24,433 nucleotides of DNA from CAIVND01 sp035532075 (lineage in GTDB: Bacteria > Actinomycetota > Acidimicrobiia > Acidimicrobiales > Bog-793), in contig DATKRV010000082.1 of assembly GCA_035532075.1 (NCBI GenBank), positions 1-24,433 of the forward strand, given 5' to 3'. The notes beneath the pieces were generated by a model. It was not told the DNA's origin. It ran no database searches and was given only the letters and a program-made list of their open reading frames with translations. Shown one piece after another: positions 1 to 6,963 of this stretch. Position 1 is the first letter of the stretch; each line of letters starts with the position of its first letter. The translations under genes were made by a program, and so were the position numbers.

Positions 1-554
1 GCGGCTCGGAGCCGCAGCTGCGATGGCGAACATACTGTGAGGCATTCATCGAACTCGCACAGAGTCTCAACGTCGAACGCGTGATCATGCTCGGCGCTTA
101 CCTTGGTGAGATAACCCACTCGCGACCGGTGCCCATTTCGGCCTCGGCACATGATTCGACCCTTGTTGACCATCATGGGCTCTCTCCGTCGCACTATGAA
201 GGCCCGACCGGTATTCTCGGAGTGCTCGGTGCGGCACTTTCCGAGGCAAAGATTCCATCGGTATCGGTATGGGCGAGCGTTCCCTGTTATTCGCTGCCGA
301 TCGCACCCAAGGCTGCACTCGCGCTCACGCGTGTCGCAACGACACTCGCGGAGCGCTTTGTGGACATGGCTGAACTCGAGGTCGAGGCGACCGACTATGA
401 GATGCGAATGAACGAGTTGCTCTCAGAAGATGAAAATGTTGCCGCCTATGTTGAGCGGATTCAGGAATTCGAGGAAGCTGACTCTGAGGTGCTGTCAACC
501 GATGGACTTGCGGAGGAGATCGAGCGTTATCTGCATCGTGGGGAAGAGAGTTAG
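1..554 (+). CDS. PAC2 family protein, 3' part (5' end outside the window)
   Basis: The reading frame is open from base 3 of the window to the TAG at 552-554, so the gene enters from the left and its start is not visible. The GTG at 81 lies inside the conserved domain and is probably internal. The visible residues include an EPxLRW-like motif, then a strand ending VIMLGAYL and a THSRPVP motif, all typical of the PAC2 (proteasome assembly chaperone 2) fold. Actinobacterial PAC2 proteins are common, but their substrates are poorly known, and a role in proteasome assembly is assumed from eukaryotic and archaeal relatives. The C-terminal third is acidic and probably helical (many E, with D), as is usual for this family. 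The family call is firm and the function is open. Confidence 0.85.
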   Translation, partial: GSEPQLRWRTYCEAFIELAQSLNVERVIMLGAYLGEITHSRPVPISASAHDSTLVDHHGLSPSHYEGPTGILGVLGAALSEAKIPSVSVWASVPCYSLPIAPKAALALTRVATTLAERFVDMAELEVEATDYEMRMNELLSEDENVAAYVERIQEFEEADSEVLSTDGLAEEIERYLHRGEES

Positions 555-606
555 CGCGATCGTGGTGTCAAGTCCGGCGATTATCGAACAGAATGCGACC
601 TGATCG

Positions 607-810
607 ATGGCGGTTCGAGATGACTGCCGTCATTATGTCATGCAGACGGTGCGGGGAGGCGAGCGGCTCGAACGCTGTCGCCTTGGCGTAAATGAGCACG
701 TACCGTTCGCTTGCCCCGACGGGTGCGTGTTCTATGAGTCGCGTCGAACATCAAGTGCAGGTTGGCACGTAGCAGAACATGACCGCCCCGATCCAGAACG
801 ACCGGGATAG
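607..810 (+). CDS. Small cysteine-containing conserved protein
   Basis: This 67-residue ORF starts at ATG 607, 52 bases after the PAC2 gene and on the same strand. Residues 5-45 carry a distinctive core: DCRHY, then GERLERCRLG, then PFACPDGCVFYE. It has four cysteines (about 7, 23, 35 and 39), the last two as CPxGC, which could bind zinc or an Fe-S cluster. I recall similar short proteins in actinobacteria, but no function. The C-terminal 20 residues are rich in R, D, H and P and look unstructured. No clear Shine-Dalgarno sequence precedes the ATG. A reverse-strand ORF across the same bases lacks protein-like features and is probably a shadow. Confidence 0.6.
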   Translation: MAVRDDCRHYVMQTVRGGERLERCRLGVNEHVPFACPDGCVFYESRRTSSAGWHVAEHDRPDPERPG

Positions 811-855
811 TCCCACCTTCAGTTTGCGCGTCGGGGAGCGAATCGTGTTGTAGCA

Positions 856-1092
856 CTAACTCTCGATCACGTCGTTGAGCAGTTCGACATCGATGCTGCG
901 TTCTCCGAGCCAGGAGATGCAGCGCTCGATGTCGTCAGCACCTCCACCGAGCTCGAGAATGATCCAGCCGAAGTGTTCCTCGACACTCGCACGTCGGATG
1001 TTCGGTTCAACGTTGAACTCGCGCACCATCGTTGCGATGATCGGCTCGCGGACATATTGTTCGGGAAAGATCAGCTTCAGGCGTACGCTCAT
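856..1092 (-). CDS. Stand-alone NIL domain protein
   Basis: This 78-residue protein is essentially one NIL domain, the ACT-like fold known from the C-terminus of the methionine importer ATPase MetN and from some ferredoxin-like proteins. The evidence is the opening VRLKLIFPE, the VREPIIATMVREFNVEPNIRRA segment around residues 14-35, and the GWIILELGG strand with the D-rich helix that follows. NIL domains can bind methionine or act as small-molecule sensors, but no ligand is shown here. Its ATG overlaps the TAA of chdC by one base (TAATG), so translation is probably coupled to the heme gene upstream. No transporter ATPase is present nearby, so this is not a broken metN in any obvious way. Confidence 0.75.
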   Translation of the reverse strand: MSVRLKLIFPEQYVREPIIATMVREFNVEPNIRRASVEEHFGWIILELGGGADDIERCISWLGERSIDVELLNDVIES

Positions 1093-1760
1093 TAATTTGA
1101 TCCAATCAGATCGAGAACCTCGTCTGGAGTTTTCACAATGCCGGTGAGAAAGACACCGAAATCGGCGTATCTTGCAGAGGCCTCATCGAAGCGCATCTGG
1201 TAGACGCAGTCCTTGAGATCGTCGAAGCTCTTGCCAAACAGTGTTACGCCCCATTCGTAGTCATCGAGACCGGTCGACCCGGTCACGAGCTGGAGCACAC
1301 GTCCGCGGAAGCTTCTTCCACTGACGCCGTGTTCGATCATCAACCTGAGTCGCTCCTCATAGTTGAGGCGATACCAGTTGTCCGATTCGAGGCGTCGCTT
1401 TGACATTGGGTAGAAGCAAAATGCGGAGAGCCCCTCGGGAGGAAGATTCGGCCTGAGTCTCGCCATCTTCATTGATTCTGGAACGCCGCCAGAATATTCG
1501 GATACCTCGGTAAGCGAGACGTAGGAGTAAGCGATGTCACATCCCGCCCGGGTGAGATCGGTCTGGAGATGACGGAGGCGTTCTGCGGAGTTGGAAAGAG
1601 CGACGACCCCGAGGTCGGATTTATGTCCGAGCATCGCGATGCTGACGACCTGGCATCCATCTTGTTCGCACGACTCGATTGCATCCCTGATTGCTGCTTT
1701 GTCGACTGAGACGTCCACCGCGCAAAAGAGATGAACGACGTTCAGGCCGGGCAGGTTCAT
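1092..1760 (-). CDS. chdC: Coproheme decarboxylase (HemQ/ChdC)
   Basis: Member of the chlorite dismutase-like family that converts coproheme III to heme b in the coproporphyrin-dependent pathway of Gram-positive bacteria. Counting from ATG 1760, the 222-residue protein has YPMSKRR with the expected catalytic Tyr117, the MIEHG segment with the likely proximal His144, and then the GSTGLDDYEWGVTLF core. The 1760 start has GGAG five bases upstream and gives a family-like N-terminus. A GTG at 1811 in the same frame would add 17 residues and sits 7 nt after a TACACT -10-like box, so a longer leaderless form is possible. No SD supports the 1811 start. The gene lies downstream of groL, separated by a strong hairpin, and is followed by the coupled NIL gene. 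The upstream part of the open frame, which overlaps groL, is not coding. Confidence 0.9.
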   Translation of the reverse strand: MNLPGLNVVHLFCAVDVSVDKAAIRDAIESCEQDGCQVVSIAMLGHKSDLGVVALSNSAERLRHLQTDLTRAGCDIAYSYVSLTEVSEYSGGVPESMKMARLRPNLPPEGLSAFCFYPMSKRRLESDNWYRLNYEERLRLMIEHGVSGRSFRGRVLQLVTGSTGLDDYEWGVTLFGKSFDDLKDCVYQMRFDEASARYADFGVFLTGIVKTPDEVLDLIGSN

Positions 1761-1818
1761 TTCGTCTCCGGGTGCGGGGGGTTTGGTGTCGCGTTCGGTC
1801 GCGGTGCTCACGTGGACA

Positions 1819-1824
1819 AGTGTA
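1819..1824 (-). promoter_or_regulatory. -10-like box upstream of chdC
   Basis: On the minus strand TACACT is followed by 7 nt and then the in-frame GTG at 1811. That spacing would place transcription start at or next to the GTG. A clear -35 is not visible; its expected position falls against the arm of the hairpin after groL. Confidence 0.4.
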
Positions 1825-1845
1825 GGGGGAGACTGCCGGACGCGA

Positions 1846-1872
1846 ACAACGGGGCGACGCGCGCCCCGTTGT
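1846..1872 (-). terminator. Strong hairpin after groL, probable terminator
   Basis: An 11-bp perfect stem with a 5-nt loop (arms 1846-1856 and 1862-1872) lies about 25 bases past the groL stop codon on the minus strand. The stem is GC-rich in its inner part and has no U-tract, which is common for actinobacterial intrinsic terminators. It separates groL from chdC and suggests that chdC has its own promoter. Confidence 0.7.
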
Positions 1873-1896
1873 CCTTGATTGTGCAGTGAAGGCGGA

Positions 1897-3522
1897 CTAG
1901 AAGTCCTCCATGCCTCCGCCTGGCATCGCCGGGGCATGGTGCTCCTCGGGCATGTCGACCACGACACACTCCGTAGTGAGGAAAAGAGCGGCGATCGAAG
2001 CGGCATTTTGCAACGCTGAGCGAGTGACCTTCGTGGCATCGATGACTCCGGCTTTGATCAGGTCTTCGTAATCACCGGTCTGTGCGTTGAGACCATCTGG
2101 GATGTTTTCAAGCGAGAGCACTCGCTCGACGACGACGCCACCTTCGAACCCCGCATTGATTGCGATCTGTCGAAGCGGCTCGGTGACGGCCCGGGCGACA
2201 ATGCGCGCACCGGTTGCTTCGTCGCCTTCGAGTTTCGCGGCGATCTCGTTGATTGTCTTTTGCGTACGCAAAAGTGCAACGCCACCACCAGGAACCACGC
2301 CCTCCTCGACGGCCGCCTTCGTCGTCGACACGGCATCTTCGATACGGTGCTTCTTTTCCTTGAGCTCTACCTCGGTTGCCGCTCCGACCTTGATCACGGC
2401 AACGCCTCCCGACAGTTTTGCAAGGCGCTCCTGGAGTTTCTCGCGGTCATAGTCGGAGTCTGTGTTTTCGATCTCGGCCTTGATCTGGTTGATCCGGCCC
2501 TTGATGTCGGCATCTTCTCCGACACCCTCGACAATCGTGGTCTCATCCTTGGTCACGACGACCTTACGAGCCCGACCGAGCAGGTCGAGTGTGACGTTCT
2601 CGAGTTTGAGGCCGACGTCTTCCGTGATTACCTGTGCTCCGGTGAGGATGGCGATGTCTTGCAACATTGCCTTGCGACGCTCGCCGAATCCTGGCGCCTT
2701 GACCGCGACACTCTTGAACGTGCCGCGGATCTTGTTGACGACAAGTGTGGCAAGAGCCTCGCCCTCGATGTCCTCGGCGATGATGAGCAGTGCCTTGCCC
2801 GACTGCATTACCTTTTCGAGAACAGGAAGCAGGTCGCGTACCGCGGTGATCTTCGAGCCGAAGATGAGGATGTAGGGGTCCTCGAGTACGGATTCCATCC
2901 GGTCTGGATCGCTGACGAAGTACGGCGAGATGTAACCCTTGTCAAAACGCATGCCCTCGACGAGATCCATGCCCATACCAAAGGTCTGCGCCTCCTCGAC
3001 CGTAATGACGCCATCTTTGCCGACCTTGTCGATCGCCTCGGCGATCATCGAACCGATCTCCTTGTCTGCAGCGGAGATTGAAGCTACCTGTGCAATCTTC
3101 TCTTTGGTATCTGCCTCATGCGAGATCTCGACAAGACGCGAGACCGCTGCCTCGACGGCTGCTTCGATGCCGCGCTTGAGCGACATCGGGTTCGCGCCTG
3201 CCGCGATGTTGCGGAGTCCCTCGCGCACTAAAGCGCCTGCGAGCACAGTCGCGGTTGTCGTTCCGTCTCCCGCAACGTCATCAGTCTTTTTCGCGACCTC
3301 TTTGACGAGCTCTGCGCCGACCTTCTCGAGTGGGTCTTCGAGTTCGATGTCCTTCGCGATCGATACACCATCGTTGGTGATCGTCGGAGCACCCCACTTG
3401 CGCTCGAGGACGACATTGCGTCCCTTGGGCCCAAGCGTGACTTTTACTGCGTCAACGAGTTGGTTCATGCCGCTCTCTAGAGCCCGTCGGGCCTGTTCAT
3501 CGAAGGCAATTAGCTTCGGCAT
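1897..3522 (-). CDS. groL: 60 kDa chaperonin GroEL
   Basis: Cytosolic chaperonin subunit that folds proteins in an ATP-dependent double ring with GroES. The 541-residue length is standard. Landmarks are KVTLGPKGRNVV near the N-terminus, the ATP-site DGTTTATVLA motif near residue 85, and EEGVVPGGGVALL in the C-terminal equatorial domain. The tail ends in a short GGGMEDF, as in groES-unlinked GroEL2-type proteins, rather than the long His-rich tail of actinobacterial GroEL1. An AAGGAGGA Shine-Dalgarno sequence lies upstream of ATG 3522. No groES is adjacent, so the co-chaperonin must be encoded elsewhere. The perfect CIRCE element just upstream indicates repression by HrcA and induction by heat. 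Confidence 0.98.
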   Translation of the reverse strand: MPKLIAFDEQARRALESGMNQLVDAVKVTLGPKGRNVVLERKWGAPTITNDGVSIAKDIELEDPLEKVGAELVKEVAKKTDDVAGDGTTTATVLAGALVREGLRNIAAGANPMSLKRGIEAAVEAAVSRLVEISHEADTKEKIAQVASISAADKEIGSMIAEAIDKVGKDGVITVEEAQTFGMGMDLVEGMRFDKGYISPYFVSDPDRMESVLEDPYILIFGSKITAVRDLLPVLEKVMQSGKALLIIAEDIEGEALATLVVNKIRGTFKSVAVKAPGFGERRKAMLQDIAILTGAQVITEDVGLKLENVTLDLLGRARKVVVTKDETTIVEGVGEDADIKGRINQIKAEIENTDSDYDREKLQERLAKLSGGVAVIKVGAATEVELKEKKHRIEDAVSTTKAAVEEGVVPGGGVALLRTQKTINEIAAKLEGDEATGARIVARAVTEPLRQIAINAGFEGGVVVERVLSLENIPDGLNAQTGDYEDLIKAGVIDATKVTRSALQNAASIAALFLTTECVVVDMPEEHHAPAMPGGGMEDF

Positions 3523-3579
3523 ATTTCGGTCTCCTCCTTGGTGAGCTGTCGGGGGTCGACAGCCGCACTCGATCTGTGA

Positions 3580-3606
3580 TTAGCACTCTCGATAGTTGAG
3601 TGCTAA
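3580..3606 (-). promoter_or_regulatory. CIRCE operator of groL (HrcA site)
   Basis: TTAGCACTC, nine bases, then GAGTGCTAA: a perfect match to the CIRCE inverted repeat, about 57 bases upstream of the groL start. HrcA binds CIRCE and represses chaperonin genes until heat or misfolding inactivates it. Confidence 0.97.
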
Positions 3607-3727
3607 TAGGTAACCACGCAAATGGAAACTTTGCAACCGCACCGGGCTGAACAGGTATTTTGAGGGCGGTATCGGCTGGTCAGTGGACGCGCCGCTGGTC
3701 TCGAACGCACGTGTCGTTGCGACCCCG

Positions 3728-4003
3728 TCATCCTCCGGCGACGGCGGGAACGACCGAGAGGGTCTGGCCAGGAGCGAGCGGGGTGTCGAGCCCTTCGAGG
3801 AACCGGACGTCCTCGTCCGCAACAAAGAGGTTGACAAAGCGGCGCAGTCCGCCCGATTCGTCGAGGAGCCGCTCGCCGATCCCGGGATGAGCGGCCTCGA
3901 GGGCACCAATCGCCTCTCGGACCGTCGTCGCTTCGAGGACGATCTCGCCCTCGCCGGCGGTCAGCGGGCGCAGCTGGGTGGGAATGCGGATGGTGACGCT
4001 CAT
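3728..4003 (-). CDS. cysO: CysO-like ubiquitin-fold sulfur carrier (MoaD/ThiS family)
   Basis: This 91-residue protein ends in the diglycine needed for C-terminal thiocarboxylate formation (AVAGG). It resembles M. tuberculosis CysO closely along its length: an IPTxLRP opening, a GISERL-like segment seen here as GIGERLLD, RFVNLFVADEDVRF, and the LSVVPAVAGG tail. CysO is activated by an E1-like enzyme (MoeZ), loaded with sulfur, and in Mycobacterium donates it to O-phosphoserine via CysM; the peptidase Mec releases the cysteine. Here neither mec nor cysM is adjacent. Instead the ATG overlaps the stop of a threonine-synthase-like gene by 4 bases (ATGA), so the two products are made together. The partner may therefore differ from the mycobacterial case. 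The family call is strong, the acceptor is inferred. Confidence 0.9.
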   Translation of the reverse strand: MSVTIRIPTQLRPLTAGEGEIVLEATTVREAIGALEAAHPGIGERLLDESGGLRRFVNLFVADEDVRFLEGLDTPLAPGQTLSVVPAVAGG

Positions 4004-5247
4004 GACTTGTTCCCCTCTTGGTCGCGTTCAAATGCGCTGAATGCCTCGAGCGTCGGAGGAATCACGACGCTCGGGCCAACCGTGTCACCAAGCGCCTCGA
4101 CGGTCTTGAGGCCGTTGCCGGTGATGTAGGCGACGACGACCTCGTCTTTGGTGATGGTGCCCTCTCGTGCCAGTTTTCCAAGCGTCGCAACAGTCACTCC
4201 ACCCGCCGTCTCGGCGAAGATTCCCTCGGTGCGCGCGAGGAGGCGGATCGCCTCGACGATGTCGGGATCGCTCACCGAACCCATTCCCCCTCTGGTCTCG
4301 CGCACCACCTGGAGTGCGTACCAGCCATCGGCAGGGTTACCGATCGCGAGCGACTTGGCGATCGTATGGGGACGAACTGGACGGATCTGGTCAGCTCCAC
4401 TGGCGAACGCGGTTGCGACGGGTGAGCATCCCTCAGCCTGGGCTCCCGAGACTCGGACATGGTGTCCATCGTCGATGAGTCCTACCCTTTCGAGTTCGTG
4501 GAAACCCTTGTGGATCTTGGTCAGCTGCGAACCCGATCCAACCGGCACCACGACGTGGTCTGGGGCACGCCAGCCGAGCTGTTCGGCGACCTCGAACGCG
4601 AGCGTCTTGGAACCCTCCGAATAGTACGGCCGGACATTCACGTTGACGAAGGCCCAGTCGGAATGTTCGCTCGCAATCTCAGCACACAGGCGGTTCACAT
4701 CGTCGTAGTTACCCTCGACAGCGACGAGCTTCAGGTCAAAGATTGCCGTCATCGCGATCTTGACGTGCTCGAGGTCGCTCGGGATGAATACATAGGCGCT
4801 CATTCCGGCACGTGCGGCGTGCGCGGCGACGGAATTTGCGAGGTTCCCGGTCGACGCGCAAGAGGCGACCTTGAAGCCGAGTTCGCGCGCCTTGGCGAGC
4901 GCGACGGCGACAACCCGATCCTTGAACGAGCCCGTCGGATTGCGTGTGTCGTCTTTCAGCCAGAGTTCACCGAGACCGAGCTCCTCGGCGAGGCGCTCTG
5001 CGCGTACCAATGGAGTGAACCCAGCGCGTAGATCGATCGAAGAGGTCTCGTGCGCCGGAAGGAGTTCGTGATAGCGCCAGATCGACAGCGGACCGCGCTC
5101 GATGGACTCGCGCGAGACCTTGTGGCTGATCTCCTCGTAGTCATAGACGACCTCAAGAGGACCAAAACAGAAGTCACAGACGTGCAGCGCCTCGGCCGGA
5201 TAGGGACGCCCACACTCTCGGCAGGCCAATCCAAGTACAGATGTCAT
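4000..5247 (-). CDS. thrC: Threonine-synthase-like PLP enzyme, SAM-riboswitch controlled
   Basis: This fold-type II PLP enzyme has 415 residues. It begins with a zinc ribbon (Cys9, Cys12, Cys24 and Cys27) followed by the PLP-lysine motif NPTGSFKDR (Lys109), an ASTGNLANSVAAHAA substrate/cofactor loop, and a GSGSQL phosphate-binding loop around residue 240. Threonine synthase converts O-phosphohomoserine to threonine. Start ATG 5247 has GGAG six bases upstream, contiguous with the 3' strand of a SAM-I riboswitch. Its stop overlaps the start of the cysO-like gene (ATGA). Normal threonine genes are not SAM-regulated, so a sulfur role on the same substrate, such as homocysteine formation with the carrier thiocarboxylate, is possible. 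Plain threonine synthase remains the default reading. Confidence 0.88.
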   Translation of the reverse strand: MTSVLGLACRECGRPYPAEALHVCDFCFGPLEVVYDYEEISHKVSRESIERGPLSIWRYHELLPAHETSSIDLRAGFTPLVRAERLAEELGLGELWLKDDTRNPTGSFKDRVVAVALAKARELGFKVASCASTGNLANSVAAHAARAGMSAYVFIPSDLEHVKIAMTAIFDLKLVAVEGNYDDVNRLCAEIASEHSDWAFVNVNVRPYYSEGSKTLAFEVAEQLGWRAPDHVVVPVGSGSQLTKIHKGFHELERVGLIDDGHHVRVSGAQAEGCSPVATAFASGADQIRPVRPHTIAKSLAIGNPADGWYALQVVRETRGGMGSVSDPDIVEAIRLLARTEGIFAETAGGVTVATLGKLAREGTITKDEVVVAYITGNGLKTVEALGDTVGPSVVIPPTLEAFSAFERDQEGNKS

Positions 5248-5257
5248 TCGATGCTCC

Positions 5258-5365
5258 TCATCGCGCGGGCATTGGCACCTGGTGACGCCGACAAGATTGG
5301 CATGTCAACGAATTACTGGTTGCCGCGGCTTCACAGGGCCCGTCCCTCGGCCGCTCTTGATGATT
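5258..5365 (-). ncRNA. SAM-I (S-box) riboswitch upstream of thrC-cysO
   Basis: Read on the minus strand, this stretch has the conserved S-box core in order: ATCAAGAG, GAGGGACGGGCCC, TGAAGCCGCGGCAACC, a variable hairpin, AGGTGCCAAT and GATGAG. P1 pairs TCATC (5363-5359) with GATGA (5262-5258). P2 pairs GCGGC with GCCGC. A 7-bp P3 pairs CGTTGAC with GTCGGCG. The GGAG Shine-Dalgarno of the thrC-like gene abuts and partly overlaps the 3' strand of P1, which suggests translational shut-off when SAM is bound. No U-tract terminator lies between it and the ATG. One departure from consensus is CCAAT in place of CTAAT in the J3/4-P4 region. Confidence 0.93.
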
Positions 5366-5371
5366 TCCTCA

Positions 5372-5401
5372 TATTTTGGACTGAAAATCCAAAATAGTCA
5401 A
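5372..5401 (-). promoter_or_regulatory. Promoter of the thrC-cysO operon with embedded palindrome
   Basis: On the minus strand TTGACT (5401-5396) is followed by a 17-nt spacer and CAAAAT (5378-5373), a plausible -35/-10 pair. The expected start falls near 5366, exactly where the riboswitch P1 begins. A perfect 9-bp inverted repeat with a 7-nt loop (5372-5380 and 5388-5396) fills the spacer and -10, a classic place for a repressor operator. Confidence 0.6.
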
Positions 5402-5517
5402 TGCGCCCAGCTCAACGGCGATTTTGGCCGCACGATGAAAAGGCGCGGAACAAGCGTAGCGTCCGCAACGAGGATCTCAGGCGGTGACGGTGCCGTCGAT
5501 CGGCGAAGATAGGTGCC

Positions 5518-6942
5518 GTGAGTCTTTGCGCGCGACCCTTTGATCGGGCAGCTTCGGCGCCCCTGAGCGACCTTCTGATCGTGACGCATCGTGGGCCAGT
5601 CACGCTCGCCCGTGACGGAGCCGGCGAACTCGTTATCGGCAAGGCTTCGGGAGGTCTCGCACCGAGCCTTCTCCGCGCAATCTCTGGAACCGGCGCGACA
5701 TGGATCGCGTGTGCGTCGGGAGAGCTCGAGCGCGAGGTCGGTGCGATGGGCGCAGAGGGATCACTCGTCGACGGGGTCGACCTCCGCTTTCTCCTGATCG
5801 ATGATCAATGCGTGCACGACGCGTACCAGACCATCGCCTCCGAGACCCTCTGGTTCCTCTACCACGCGATGACCGAGGTCGCGACCGCAAAGTTCGATGA
5901 TCGCTGGAGGGCCGCATTTTCCAACTTCCGCCGCTACAACCAGATTTTTGCAGAGGCAATTGTCGAACGAGCCGCGTTTGGCGCGACGGTGATGGTCAAT
6001 GACTATCACCTGCCGCTTGTGGGCATGATGCTCAGAGCGGCGCGATCGGATCTCAAAACCGTCCATTTCACCCATACGCCATTTGCCCGTGTTGAAGATC
6101 TCGATCGCCTTCCCCACGACATCGCCAGGGAGTTGCTCGTCGGAATGGCCGGGTTCGGAGCCTGCGGATTCCATATCGATCGCTGGGCGACATCGTTTCG
6201 CCAATGTCTTGATCATTTCGGGGTTCAAGCGCCGGAAATCTTTTGCTGTCCTCTCGGTATCGACGTCGAGTTCCTTCTTCGCGAGGATGCGACCCCCGAG
6301 GTCCAGTTCCAAGCGGACCGGCAACTCGAGCGCTTTTCGGGAAAACGCTTGATCTTGAGAAGTGATCGGCTCGAGCCGACAAAGAACATAGTTCGCGGAT
6401 TTGAGGCATTTGGTGAACTCCTTGAGCATCACCCGGAGTATCGCTCGCAGGTGATCTTCTATGCCCGCGCGTATCTCTCGCGCGTTGAGCTGGGTCAGTA
6501 TCGGAGCTATCGGGAGGAGATCGAGCACCAGGTTGACGCGATCAACGCGCGTTTTGGAACTTCGGACCACCAGCCGGTGGTCTTCGAAGTCGCCACCGAC
6601 TATGCAGCCTCCCTTGCCGCGTACCGGCGCTATGACGTGTTGATGGTCAATCCCCTCTTTGACGGGATGAACCTTGTCGCGAAGGAGGCTCCGGTGCTCA
6701 ACACCCGTGATGGCGCGGTAATCCTCAGCACAGGTGCCGGTGCCTATGAACAGCTCCGCGACGTTGTGATTGGGATCGATGCATTTGACGTCAAGCAGAC
6801 GGCAGCGGCGCTCGCGGAGGCGTTGACGCTGTCGCGCGCGATTCGTTCGTCGCGCGCACAGGTGCTGAGAGCGCGCGCGGGTATTCTCGCACCTGCCGAG
6901 TGGCTTGTGGGGTGCCTCGACCAGGCGAGGGTTGCTGTCTGA
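5518..6942 (+). CDS. otsA: Trehalose-6-phosphate synthase (GT20)
   Basis: Transfers glucose from a nucleotide sugar to glucose-6-phosphate in the cytosol, giving trehalose-6-phosphate, an osmo- and stress protectant precursor. The 474 residues match the usual OtsA length. GT20 landmarks occur in order: THRGPV with GGLAP near the N-terminus, VNDYHL, HTPFA, the sugar-phosphate segment DRLEPTKN (usual form DRLDYTKG), and VNPLFDGMNLVAKE. These variants mark a divergent actinobacterial branch, but catalytic positions look intact. The start is GTG 5518, with only a weak AGG upstream. It points away from the thrC-like gene and converges on the trehalose-phosphatase gene with 21 bases between the stops. 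Confidence 0.93.
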   Translation: MSLCARPFDRAASAPLSDLLIVTHRGPVTLARDGAGELVIGKASGGLAPSLLRAISGTGATWIACASGELEREVGAMGAEGSLVDGVDLRFLLIDDQCVHDAYQTIASETLWFLYHAMTEVATAKFDDRWRAAFSNFRRYNQIFAEAIVERAAFGATVMVNDYHLPLVGMMLRAARSDLKTVHFTHTPFARVEDLDRLPHDIARELLVGMAGFGACGFHIDRWATSFRQCLDHFGVQAPEIFCCPLGIDVEFLLREDATPEVQFQADRQLERFSGKRLILRSDRLEPTKNIVRGFEAFGELLEHHPEYRSQVIFYARAYLSRVELGQYRSYREEIEHQVDAINARFGTSDHQPVVFEVATDYAASLAAYRRYDVLMVNPLFDGMNLVAKEAPVLNTRDGAVILSTGAGAYEQLRDVVIGIDAFDVKQTAAALAEALTLSRAIRSSRAQVLRARAGILAPAEWLVGCLDQARVAV

Positions 6943-6963
6943 GCGGGAATGACCGCTCGTGGT

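Noticed and set aside
1761..2039. N-terminal extension of the chdC frame into groL
   Set aside because: The extension is arginine- and serine-rich, overlaps groL and the hairpin, and is not part of the ChdC fold.
2260..3081. 273-codon plus-strand ORF
   Set aside because: Antisense to groL, which is unmistakable; no family resemblance.
5761..6570. 269-codon minus-strand ORF
   Set aside because: Antisense to the trehalose-6-phosphate synthase gene; no motif.
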